A DNA stretch of 64,000 bases from Sinonovacula constricta. Its lineage: Eukaryota; Mollusca; Bivalvia; Cardiida; Solecurtidae. The notes under the pieces were generated by a model, which saw only the letters and a program-made list of their open reading frames with translations, ran no database searches and was not told where the DNA came from. Shown here piece after piece: positions 12,113 to 23,999 of the stretch; positions within the stretch are counted from its first letter, which is position 1, and each line of letters opens with the position of its first letter. Where the stretch lies: assembly GCA_007844125.1 (NCBI GenBank), contig CM017569.1, forward strand, positions 6,314,964 to 6,378,963, read 5' to 3'. The translations under genes and the position numbers were made by a program.

Positions 12113-15100
12113 TTACTCCTAGGGCTGTCTGTCATGTAGATGTGCATCGTGGTCAGAGTACCAAGATCGTAAAGACAATCTGGAATCACGTTCATGAAGT
12201 GCTGAAAATTATGAAAACAATTGTCTCTATTAAAACTTTGATAAATTAAACCTTTTTTACAAAATACGATATTTTTATTTTAATAAGATAGTGAAAGTGT
12301 GCAATTATAATAATAATAATAATAATAATAATGATAATAATAATAATAATAATAACAACAACACATTGTCAATAATTAAAACGGTCATTGAAATGTTATT
12401 GTGATTATGAGGTTGAAGAAGATTATAAAACATGGTTCTGTTAAATAAATACAAGCACTGATCAAGAAAAACGTAAATAACGCCTTAGGTTTGTTAGTTT
12501 AGACTAATCTTAATTTCGGACATTTTTGTTATTTGTAAACCGAGCCCCGAACTCACTGAGTATAGAATTGAAGAGGAGGTACAAGATAGCGATTGGTCAC
12601 TGACGACTCAAAATTATTCTTAACAAGTTTCTCTACGACAGTGACAATCACATACACGAATCAACTACAATAATTATTATGAAACAAAATAACAATATTT
12701 CCAGTTAAGAAATATTTGAACTTGCACATAACTTGCGTCTTTTAAATCAATACTTACACGATACGAGCTACGTGGTGGGTTCTCGAAACGGGAAGACGTT
12801 GTGATTTCCATGCCAAACGCCCAGCCGAACGAGTTGAGCTTGCCATCATTGTACATCAAGAATACGGGATACAGAGTGTCACAGCTCATGTCTTTGGTGG
12901 CGTTGTACCAGAAGTGATGACCTGAGGAAAGAGGATGATTTCATACAATAAAATGGCACATTATCATGATAATTCACATGTCTTACCCGTATAAGATAAA
13001 TGTTGTGAACCATACACGGTCAAAATATCTTGCGGGCATTATACTGTGTACAAGCTTAGACTAAACATTTACAAGGTATATATGCCACTGAGAGGAAATA
13101 TTCAAATTCAACAGGACAGTTGTAAACGTTGTTTCCTCATTGAAATAGACATCATACTATTTTGTATAGCTCCTTTAATTTGTGTCATATCTTTACAGTG
13201 TCGAGTTGTTATGTCACGTTTTACGATGTACTTTTACGGTAACTACAGATAAAAGACTTCACATCTTATAGAAGAAACACCTAGTCCTAAAATCCATTAA
13301 ACAAGGAAACAAATGACGTAAACTGATAGTCATAGAGCTGAAATATTTTACCCATGGTATAGAAACATGCGCCTTTTGTCCATTTTGATGTCTCGGCTTC
13401 AGTCTGCGTCATTGGGATCGCAATGGAGTCTGCGGCAGGATCTGTCCCGTTCTGAATCCACAGTCCGTTACCGGTTCCTTGGCTACGGAACTGGGCAGCA
13501 GTGCGACTACTGCATAATGTGGCTGAAATGAAGTTGTTGTATACATAATAATCACCATAAAACATAGTTTATTATCATCATCAGCTGACAGGTGGCTATT
13601 CCATATTATACTCTTTATATGATATACTTTGTAAAAGGTATACTATCTACTTAAGTTTATAAGTTATCGCAAGTTCGTGTTAGGCAACAAATAGTTTCCG
13701 CGAGTAATACCAGTTGTACCCATTTGACTGCTGACAAAGTTTACTACACGGCACGAAAGCCAAACGGTAACTGTTCGTTTTGCTGATTTGAAACATTAAA
13801 TGTTATTGTTAAACTGCATTTTATACTGAGATATACATAACAGTCAATGCGAGTATAAACACTCTATGTTTGTCCCTTCTTTGTAAGAAAATACAGCGTA
13901 CAATACTTCACCACAAAACAGATGAAGAGTTTGTTAGATCACTAAAGCTTACTGAAATGGAAATAAATAAATAAAATAAAGACAACATAAGCATAAACTA
14001 CAATACTTACCGGGGTCGACAAAGTACGCCGTGATAAAGTAGATTCCGTTCTCAAGAATAAAGGCGGTGTTTCTCAAAGGGCCAAAAGGATAGTTGTTGC
14101 GGTTTGGGGTGTAGGACTGAGGTATCTAGCAAAAGCAGAATATTTCAAGATGTTATATGTAGACACAGTATTCAAAAGTGTCAACCTCAGCACTATACTT
14201 GACAACATAACAGCTCATGCACTATTAAAGTAGAAGATGTTAGACAATACTTTTACTTTGTGATAAACATTTAATGTTTATCTATTGTGTTGTGGTAAGC
14301 AATGAACACATGTCGGTTAATTAAATTACCCTCCTTTGTAGTTTTTTTTTATCATAATTATTCTATAATTTTATACATGTATACTATTGCGTGTCGTATA
14401 ATCAATTTTGCAGATTATCTTTATGTACGTGAGAAAGACAGGAATCAATTTGCTAGATATGTATCGACTTACCCCCGCCTGGATTCCAGCGATGTAACCA
14501 GATGGATCAAATATCAGAAGGACTGCAAGGTCATCGTTCTTCCAGTAGCGCTCGCCCCGGAAATGGTTGTTGGCTGAGATAAAACAGAGTAGACATTAAC
14601 CCAGTGAGCTAATTAAGTTACGGAAAAAGTAGTTAAAAGAGAATGGCCATTCGTTTCTCACCAAAATGCTGCATGTTTGTATTATTGCCTGCTACCTTTT
14701 TATAATTGTACGCTACACTTTGTAGTTGCAAGCTACACTGTTAGGGGTGGTTACACTAAATACCGATTAGAAGTAGAATGTGCGATTTTTTCTCTTTAGT
14801 TACAGCCTGTTGCTATGTTCTGGCATTAAATTACATATTTTGAAGATAATCTTAATCTTTTGGTGTCAAAAGGAAGCTAAACCAATGTAGAATTAAAAGA
14901 AAAAATCTTGAACACCTATGCACAATAATGGAATGATCCACTTTTACGGAAGTACATATTTCATTGAAATTTGGGGGTTACAGACTGGCAATTTGGCGGT
15001 ACATGCATTCTTTGAAGAATAACCTTCTTACAAGTTGCAAAAGGTGACTTATTTCTGTTTTTTTATAGACAGTAAATGAGGGTCCATCATAACTTGGTCA

Positions 15101-17015
15101 TGGTGCAATTTCTTTCCAACTTTTCGCGGTTCACTATAGAATATATAAAAATAGTTAGTGGCGTCTAACATGTTAAACGGTTCTTTTTTTCAGAAAAGGT
15201 CTCACAGAACAGCTGCAGTTTCTTGTTATTGCCTGTTACAGAATTGTCCCCATAAAAATCCAGAGCGGCGACAATAAAAGACTACACATATACTATGGGG
15301 ACTAAAATAATAACCAGTTTTGAAAATAACTGAAATGGATATATCTTGATTATTCAGAAAATGTAAATACTATTGAATTTTGCTCTATTCGTCTCATAAG
15401 ATAAAATGGCAATATTGAGTGACTCATTGCCTTACTCTCACAAATAACATTAAAGAAAAACAAGGCCGTCCATTGTAACGGGTTACATATGTTTATCTCC
15501 TAATTCTTGCTTACCTTGTAGGTTGGAATTCATGTAACATTTTAATCAGGACTTGAAGTAAAAAAAATCAGACTGAGTCTAAAATTATTCTCCAGTTTTT
15601 GATTTGCCAGATTTTAAACTTAAATAAAATTTTAATCAATAACATGTCTGGATTTGTATTCTGACAAAAGCTCAATTTTTAGAGCCTCGTTTCCGATTTA
15701 TTAAGACCTGTAAAAATAACATTCAGACCTACCTGCACAGCCAGAATCCTCCCCGTATTTAATCCAACCCGCTGATATGGCAGCAGATTTGGTGCGGGGC
15801 AACGTCGAAAATGACGTAAATGGATTGAAACCCCATGTGACTAGAAAACAAAAAAACGCAAATAAAATGATATTGTAAATATCCATTTAATAGACGCATG
15901 TTATATGCAAGTTAAAATATTTCTTAACTGGAAATGTTATTTTTTTCATAATAATGAGTTTGTTGGTTCGTGTATATGACTGTCACTGCCAATAAAAATG
16001 GACAGAAACTGTCCGAAATTGAGCTCGATCAGAGCTTGTATTTATTGAACAGAACCATGTTTCATAATCTTCTGCAACCTCATAATCACAATATAATTTC
16101 AATGACAACGTTATAGTAAAATCCGATTTGGTCTTGTCAATGATTTTATTACAGTCCTAACTCTTCACAAGGTAGGTTTTACACTCTGTGGAAGTTTTCT
16201 CTCAACTGATAATAATAACAATAATAATAATAATGATGTTGATGTTGTTGTTGTTGATGATGATGATAATATTTATTTATTTGTTTATTTGGGTTTTAAG
16301 GCACACTGACACTTAACAGGTCATACGGCGCAGAATACAAAGTTAAATGTGAATCGAGCATAATCAGGTTAAAACCAAATTACACAAGTAAAATATCAGG
16401 TTAAAAAAATAAATTATAATTGAAAACAGATCAACACATAAAACGGTTTAAAAAGTATAACAGTTGGTAAATAAACAGTTTAAAAATGTATAACTTATTA
16501 AGAATACTAATCTCGTTCAAGAAGCAAACAAGTTTAGAATCCGACACTGTCCTAAAAAGTTCGTACATGTTATTGACATTAAAATACTTCGACCGTATGT
16601 GGTCTGTGTCGATACACTGTAATAAAATATGCGTGACTGTCAGTGGTTCCTGACAAGGAACACATACAGGTTGAACTTCTCTTTTTAAAAGATATGAATG
16701 AGTTAATCTAGTATGTCCGATGCGACAGCGGGTAAGAGCTACGTCTTCTCCTCGACTTTCTCTGCAAGCAGAGACATTGGCACCGACGTAAGGTTTAATT
16801 ACGTGTAATTTGTTACAAACAATACTGTCCGAACTTGTTTGCCACTTGGTTAAAATATGTCGGTTAATAAGTAGTTTAAAATCAGTGTGTTGGATGCAAC
16901 GATCTGTCTCACTGAGGGCTGAGGCAGATTTTGCACCCCTGTCTGCATCTTCGTTTCCTCGGATGCCTACATGACTAGGAAGCCAATAGAAGGAGATTTC
17001 GTTAGTGTATAATAG

Positions 17016-17066
<51 letters not shown>

Positions 17067-20000
17067 TATAATTATAATAATAATAAATAAATAAATAAAA
17101 CATAGACACAGGAAGATAAACTTCAGAACAGAATTAACGGTTTAAGTTTACGGCAGCTAAATAAATGCTAAACCTTATTTCAAAATGCATTTTGGAGCAG
17201 AAGTAATAAAGACGAATGCAAATATTATGTACATTAATTGGACATGTATGGGAAGGTAGTTAACATTAAAACAGATGCCAACTTTTAACTATATTAATTA
17301 CAAAAGAACCAAGTGAGGTAATCAATTACAAATACATAATTTTAGAACAATTAATATATATACGAGAAGTGATAGTTTTGAAGTATTGATGCAAATAATA
17401 TTTCTACAAAATTATAAATAATAATCAGACTTTTACAAAAGGAAAAATATACCAGAACTAAGGGTTAGTCTGTTCTCAAAACAATTCAGACAATTAAGAC
17501 CCACTGAAAACAATAATGTCCTGAATTTGGCATGGTATCAAGTTTATGATCGCATGTAACTAAGTGCATTCATTATTGCTCTGAAAAGAAAATGTTACCA
17601 AACATCTGTGGACTTTTCCCACAATTTAGAAAAATTATTCAAAACATTCCAAATGTCAGTGTGGTGATATTTACCAGGACGAGAGATAAATTTTATATTT
17701 AAATAAAAGCACCGGTAGCACGTTTTGTAATTGAATATAATTTCATTTGGTTACACATTTTATATTATTACAATGCATACATTTAAATCAAATACTACTA
17801 TTTTCCGAATATAATAACTGAATACGCAAAAAGCGAGCGAAACTTATGTGAAATTTTCTTGATAAAGGTTCAAAGGGCTGAACATTCGAAAAATAGGGAC
17901 ATCTTCTCAAAATGCAGCATGTGTATAAATGCTTTTAGCAAAAATAAATATTCAATTTAACTAATTTACCAATGTAATGTTAATTTCTGTCGTAATACAT
18001 TATAGGTACATTCAATGCATAGATTTTAACACATGTAGCTATGTTATGTATAAATGCATGTATCTTCTGTTAGGCTTTCCCAGACACACAATAAAATGGA
18101 AGTAAAATACTAAGCTAATAATTTAGATGCATGTCTAGTTGAATTTTGATCTAATATACAAACAAACAAGTATCACTGCACGTGTAATGTTATGATATAA
18201 CTGAACATATTTCTACTCTATCCATTTCCGAAAAAATAATGACCACTATTTACATACAAAATCAAAACAGTATGTCAAAAATGTATCTGCATATAATATT
18301 AACATACCTCTTAGTCCATCCCATTCTGGCCCTGAAAATGAAAAAAAAAAAAGAATTTATGAATTTATAGCAAAAGAAATATTAACGTGCAATGACGCAT
18401 TTAATACTGTTATATGTATTCTTACTACTAAAACATGGACAAACAAAATTTTCGTAAAATATTTGAAACTGTGGATCAACCTAATAATATTGTAGGTAGA
18501 GCGGAACGTACTTAATTCTGAACCCGCTTTTAGATTAAGTTTATACAAAGCTTCATAAACTATTCATTAACGATTGAGCACAGAGCCCACATTACATTGT
18601 TCAGTCATTCCCTATTTTATGATGTAGAATCGTCCAGGCTATGCGTTTTCAATATCACTTACCAATCATGAAGATACAAAATTATATTTACGTATTTATT
18701 TACCAGGTTAAATCGCGTAAGAGAAAAACAGTCGAGTTACCGTGATTCGCGCATTTTATTTTACCCGAAGACAAAATGGACGTCACAAGGGAATGTAGAG
18801 ATGCTATGGCCTTGGTGTCATTTTTGATTGCGTATGCTACGCTGTAAAATGTATGGCGTAGTTGAAGACAGTCGAGTTACAGTGGCTTGTGTATTTGATT
18901 TTACCCGAAGAACAGAATGTATGGCGTAGGAAAAAGGCAGTCGAGTTACAATTGTTTGTGCATTTTATTTTACCCGAAACAAAATAAATGGCGTAGAAAA
19001 CAGTCGATTTCCAGTGGTCTGTGCATATATGGCACTGGTATCATTTTTATTTGCTTATACCATGCGGTCCCATTGAAGACAAAACAGTATCTGCTTTCAG
19101 CAAAACTTGGTCTTTGGACAGCTAAATCTTTGTCATATGAATACGAAATTTTCACGACAACCTTTCAAAGATGCTATTAACATGTTAATTGCTGATTGCA
19201 TGGCTGATTAATGGACTGCATTTTGAAACATGTTTTTATCGAAGTCGTTATGTGAGTATATAATAAATGAAAAATAATATCAAAATAGCCAAGGGCACAT
19301 AACATCATTTCTTTACCTTACATGCTGGACTTAGTTTGATTTAAATAAACCAATCCACTTAATTGGACCTGGTAGCGTCAAGGAGACTCCAGGTTCGATT
19401 CCTGGCCCTGACATACCAAAGTCGTTAAAAATGGTAGTGGAATAGCTCCCTTCCCTACGCTCAGGCAAACATAGGGGTAGTTCCACGACTGGTTGGTCCG
19501 GTGTCAAGATAATGTGACTGGGTGTGGTATCATGCCAGGTGTTCACGGCATGCTATACACAGTGAAGGCAGCACTATGTCTGCTTCAAGTGAACACCGTC
19601 TCCAGAACAATAAAACAGAGAGGGACAAGAGCTACACCATCTCTAAAACCGATTACTAATATACTGATTGCGATGTTGACATGTTAAACTGCTTCATCAA
19701 CAATGATCTCAAATAGGACCTTATTTTAATGTGTCAGGTGTACTCTTACGAGCAATCAGTTGACAGTTTATTCCACGCCAAGCTCAACGTTTTATAAGAT
19801 TGGGTCATGATTGCTACGTACCCATTGCGGTGTTTCATCAAAATTGCTTGCAAAAATATAGCAGTTATGATATCATTAGTCATTATTTTGTAACTATGGT
19901 GTATATACCAGTTAACCCTTACCATGCAATATATATTTTAAGCTACACAATTCACAAGAGACACTGCAGTAAAATAGTATAGATCCTGATCAGACAGCTG

Positions 20001-23000
20001 ACCTTTATCTAGATTATTTGCCTAAGCTTAGTCAGTATTTGTCCGGTATATAAATCAGGCTATACGGGACTACTGATTTGAGATTTATCAAATCTAAGAT
20101 TGCAAGACAAACCAAGAATCAATGTCTAATGTTCGCAGCGTGATGGATAAAGAAATAAAGTCAAGTTCATTCATACAAGTTTAGACACATGATTAATGTC
20201 CTCTTGAATTGATTACCAAAAGAATGGACCATATCTAAGTGCGACATAAAATAAACCATCATCATATAATTATTTTAATACGTATTTCGTTTTAAACCTT
20301 GCATACGACTTTAAACATTTTAAGTCCGTGTATAATATAAGTTTTTTGCAATTTATATCCCATTTGTTAAGGAATAGTATACATTTTACATGAAGCAACC
20401 CCAATAGTGATACAGCTGTACTATAAAAGTATCTAGGCGTACATAACCAAATGTCCTATAACAGGGCCAATCTGTAGTTCGCACATGCTGGCCACGACTA
20501 TAAACTAACAACGATATAAGACAATAAACAAACGGACGAACCAACGAACATTCCTTAATGTTGTTTACAGTGAGGACTGAAAGCAGTGTAAAATGCATTT
20601 AAGAGGCATGTTCAGCATTGACTATAACCTCTTACGGCTTCACCAGCACGCAGTTTCGCCCTAGAATATCCCATACTTTGACATATCTTTATTGTGTTTA
20701 TTACATCCCACCGACACAATTATGGCCTTATTTGTTAAATCCCACCGACACAATTATGGCCATATTTGTTACATCCCACCGACACAATTATGGCCATATT
20801 TGTTACATTCCACCGACACAATTATGGCCATATTTGTTACATCCCACCGACACAATTATGGCCATATTTGTTACATCCCACCGACACAATTATGGCCATA
20901 TTTGCGACGTCCAGCTAGTTATTGGTGGAGGAAGACGTCTGACTAACTAACCAGCGGCTAATCAGATAAGGTTTTGCGACGAATATATATGGAATGCTCA
21001 TTGAAATGTTCACATGGAGATATTCTGTTTAGCGGACGTCCTCACCATGATAAAATATGGGTCCTAATTCGGTAAAAACTAAAAAGCGATCTAATACAGT
21101 CATTATTTTTTTTTTTATGAATTTGCGTGTGTCTGTAACTTTCATGCAAACATGACAGAAAGAAAGAGATTTTGGTTTATGTCTTTTTTTGTTATTTGAA
21201 TTTCTAAATGTTTAACGTAAATGTACACAGAGATTATGTATGCCCTTACTAACGAAAGTGAATAGGAATGCTCTTTGGTACGTCATTCGATCTTCGGACC
21301 GCAGGTTATAGGCAGAAAAAGCTTGTTCTGAACGGTTCATTGAGTATGCACGATAAAATCTGACCGTAGGTTTAATGTTTATGCAACAGCTAAAGATACT
21401 CGCAATATATATAAACGATTTCTGTAAGGTCCGCGCAAATCTAAAGAAAAAACAGTATTCCCAGTGCTGCCATCAGGCAGAAATGCGTTTATAGCATCTT
21501 TGAAGTGTTTGTGGCCAAGAGGTTGTGTTTCTGGACTCTGGATCAGGAAGTTTCAAATACAAACCCGAGCGCTGTCACGACAATTTTTGAAAGGATTATA
21601 TTAAAATTCGGACGATCAATTCGCTTGCATAGGAGAAACGTGCAACACAACAAGAACGTCATTATGATATGCTTGAAGTGTTCTTAGTCAAGAGGTTAAG
21701 GTAATGGACTCGGAAACGAATGGTTCCGAATTCAAACCCTAAACCCGTTATGACAAGTTTTCAAAACGATCTTATTAACGATTTTGATGATCATTAAAGA
21801 AATAACACACAAGAAAGCATTCATAACATGGTTGAAATGGTCAAAAGATTTAAAGGTTATGTAATCGGGATTGAAGGGTTCTGGGTTCAAACCCTCGATC
21901 TGACATGACATTTTGTTCCTTGTCCAAGACTTTTATAACACGAACATTTTGCAAAAACAACAACAACGACATAATATGTTCAGACTAATTATTACTTCCT
22001 CACACCCACATTTACTAAATCGCTGTATTCATCTTAAATAATATTAAAATATTGCGTTTTATCATAACTCAGCTTGATATTTCGTAGTATTTCGGTCCTA
22101 TATTGAATGACATACAACCTTTCATTTGACAGCAAATTTCTTTCAGTTTGTCTTCCTCCATTCCTCTTTAGATGTGTAAAGTACGTTAAGTTTAGAAAAT
22201 AATAAATATTGTTTTTATACCAAATCCTGATACAAACATGCTTCAATACAAAACTACTTTAAAAAAATAAGATACCAAAACAGAAAAACATGTCATGTTC
22301 CAGAAAAATACTACCTAAACAATAATAATGTGTGTTATGTGCGGCTGCTGCACATGTGCATTTTCTGCTTTTACGCTTTAGTTTTATACATTAGTTATAA
22401 ATTGTAACAATGTTGGCAACTTGTTTTTCTTCTACATCTGTAACATCTAGGAAAACCTGTTATATTGTGTTGCTTTTGCTTTTTATTTTGTTTTCAAACA
22501 TTCTATGGTCTCAGGAATTAACACTATACATATATTTTCTGGAGAAGTAAAGTATGCTGAAAACTTCAAATAAATTCCATGACCTTTCAACAATGTCTAT
22601 TACTTGCTCCCATACTGCTTTAGTCTGTTCCAGTTTTTGCGTCGCCTTTGATGCTTCGCATTAACGACACTACATGACTAATGGGGTGAATGGTTGTGTA
22701 CAGAAAAACTCCATGTCAGAATGTGGATTGTGTTAGCGATCATCACAGGTGAAGGTCAAAAGATTAATTCATTTTAAACAAAAACGCAATAACTGTATTC
22801 AATACGAAACGACAACATTACACAGTCGTACAGTTTCAGTGTATCGTTTTTGAATTTTTGTCTTGTAGATATCGTTTGGCGTTTTGTGCTAACGCCGAGA
22901 CGAAATGATAAACTGGTCCAACATGGCTACCATACATGAATTCTGGAGTTTATCAATGTTATCCATAAATATATTCCATGCTATATAATACTTGATGCGT

Positions 23001-23755
23001 TTTGCGCACAATTTAAAGCACGACTGGAATTAGACAATGAACATACATAAAAGGGCACAAAAACACAAACAACAAGAAGACAACATAAAACATGGCAACA
23101 AGAAAACATTTAACATGTCCAATAGTGTCAACCAGAATGATCACAATTACAGTTCCAGTAATTTAACGACCAATGAATATAATCTATATCGCTATCTGAC
23201 AGTGTAAACAGTCATTTTGACTTAAACAGTGTGCATGTTTAATTATTGAGACCCTGTTAAAATAACTGTGATTAGCATGCCGTGAATACCTGGCATTATA
23301 CCATATCCTGTACTACCTGACACATGGTCGACCAGTTGTTAATCTGACCTTATATTTGTTGAGCGTTATCATATACAACTACCGTTTTAAAGGTCTCTAA
23401 TATGCCACAGCCCGGATTTGAACCGACGCTCTAGCGACTGAGCTACCAGGTCCGGTGTATATCCTTATGTTTGATAAAAAATGCACAAAAAAAATAACTG
23501 CAATACAAAAGTGTTTCTTTACTTCGCAAACTGAAATTCAAATCTATGTAAACAAAAATATATTTGAAATATAGAAGATTCAACTGTTCTTAAAACAGTG
23601 ATGATACCTTCCAGTACAGATGGTTAATTTTGATCAGAAATTGAAAGGTTCAAAGTATACATGATCTTCATGTACTTACCAGAATTCCAGAAAAAGAAGC
23701 CATCAATGGTGTTAATGAATAACGCACAACTTATGAAGAATGCTAATGCCTTCAT
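12103..23755 (-). CDS. Secreted six-cysteine protein, paralog A (unrecognised family)
   Basis: Exons in transcript order are 23755-23680, 18331-18308, 15840-15733, 14573-14473, 14125-14011, 13522-13352, 12921-12758 and 12201-12103 (stop TAA). Lengths are 76, 24, 108, 101, 115, 171, 164 and 99, and phases are continuous, giving 285 aa. Residues 1-19 form a signal peptide (MKALAFFISCALFINTIDG). The mature protein has six cysteines (contexts SGC, TLCSS, GACFY, MSCDT, PDCLY and the last residue), suggesting three disulfides. It has two N-glycosylation sequons (NGT, NAT). Striking blocks are FRGERYWKNDDLAVLLIFDP, GYIAGIQAG, GLWIQNGTDP and LGTLTTMHIYMTD. No transmembrane segment follows the signal. 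I do not recognise the family. Paralog B at 27402-36692 has the same architecture. Proximity to the MSP130-like gene might hint at a matrix or mantle role, but that is speculation. Confidence 0.87.
12304..12362. repeat. (AAT)n microsatellite
   Basis: About 18 AAT triplets with one interruption (ATG), in the last intron of paralog A. Confidence 0.9.
16208..17010 (-). mobile_element. 5'-truncated non-LTR retrotransposon with RNase H tail
   Basis: Read on the minus strand, 17009-16431 is one open frame of about 190 codons with no usable early ATG. It begins with the RNase H block FYWLPSHVGIRGNEDADRGAK, whose SHVGIxGNExAD motif is typical of non-LTR elements. It continues with LTRCRIGHTRLTHSYL and the Cys/His block CVPCQEPLTVTHILLQC found at the end of I/Jockey-type ORF2 proteins, and ends at a stop at 16431-16433. 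The 3' end runs into a TGATGATG/TTATTA tail at 16208-16290. The upstream polymerase and endonuclease are missing, and the 5' break lies at an AAT microsatellite. It is a dead copy in intron 2 of paralog A. Confidence 0.82.
17012..17100. repeat. (AAT)n / AATA microsatellite
   Basis: AAT triplets, slightly interrupted, grading into AAAT. The tract abuts the broken 5' end of the retrotransposon fragment. Confidence 0.9.
18308..18331 (-). other. 24-nt micro-exon of paralog A
   Basis: TTTTCAG precedes and GTATGT follows this 24-nt exon. It encodes the end of one split codon, PEWDGLR and the start of another, and joins phase 1 to phase 1. Paralog B has a micro-exon of exactly the same length at 35955-35978 (SNWNGLK), which confirms both. 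Confidence 0.85.
18728..19030. repeat. Degenerate ~68-bp tandem repeat
   Basis: CAGTCGAGTTAC recurs near 18730, 18869 and 18937, with CAGTCGATTTCC near 19001. ATTTTACCCGAA follows the first three at a constant distance. The spacings are about 139, 68 and 64 bp, so units are about 68 bp with one missing or decayed. It lies in intron 1 of paralog A. Confidence 0.6.
19359..19640 (+). mobile_element. SINE family A copy
   Basis: A tRNA-like head (GGACCTGGTAG, then B box GGTTCGATTCC in a CCAGG/CCTGG stem) is followed by a body shared with copies at 46049 and 54085 (ACATACCAAAGTCGTTAAAA, GTTCCACGACTGGTT, GTGGTATCATGCCAG, GAAGGCAGCA, CTGCTTCAAGTG). The anticodon region is shortened. The family is tRNA-derived and non-coding, and the open frame through it is not a gene. 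Confidence 0.8.
20702..20945 (-). repeat. Six 34-bp tandem units on a SINE family B tail
   Basis: CCGACACAATTATGGCCATA recurs at exact 34-bp spacing, starting at 20711, 20745, 20779, 20813, 20847 and 20881. The array ends in GCGACGTCCAGCTAGTTATT, which matches the 3' part of SINE family B in reverse orientation (compare 34215-34280). The open frames across it repeat the unit and are not genes. Confidence 0.88.
21500..21920 (+). repeat. Three tandem tRNA-like units, ~160-170 bp apart
   Basis: Three diverged units start near 21500, 21672 and 21832. Each contains GAAGTGTTC/GAAATGGTC, AAGAGGTTAAGG-like, TTC(A)AAACCC and a trailing GACA(A)GTTTT-like segment. The third has the clearest B box (GGGTTCAAACCC). 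They look like tRNA-derived units in tandem, not active tRNA genes, because no cloverleaf pairs fully. Confidence 0.5.
23401..23456 (-). pseudogene. tRNA-like fragment lacking the anticodon arm
   Basis: On the minus strand GGACCTGGTAGCTCAGTCGC gives a good A box and D arm. GGTTCAAATCC gives a perfect B box, but the two are too close to leave room for an anticodon stem. This is probably a SINE head or tRNA pseudogene, in intron 1 of paralog A about 220 bp from exon 1. Confidence 0.6.
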
Positions 23756-23999
23756 CTCAGTAACTTGACTTTCTGTATAAGCAGTTTATAACAGATATTT
23801 GACAACGTTGTTACCTCTGTGGTTGACAAAGCTTGATTGAGGAGATTTCTGCTCGAATGTTGCTTATGTAGTATGTGTCTCGTGCACGTGTATAGATACA
23901 TCGCTACTGAGTCACTCACCACACCACTTGATAAAAGTCGCGTGTACTAACAACAAATTTACACCACCAAGCGCTGATTACCGATTAAGTTTACATGTA

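Noticed and set aside
14302..14577. 91-codon plus-strand frame
   Set aside because: Antisense to exon 4 of paralog A, whose minus-strand reading is confirmed by paralog B.
23401..23456. Functional tRNA gene
   Set aside because: The A and B boxes are good but there is no room for an anticodon stem and loop.
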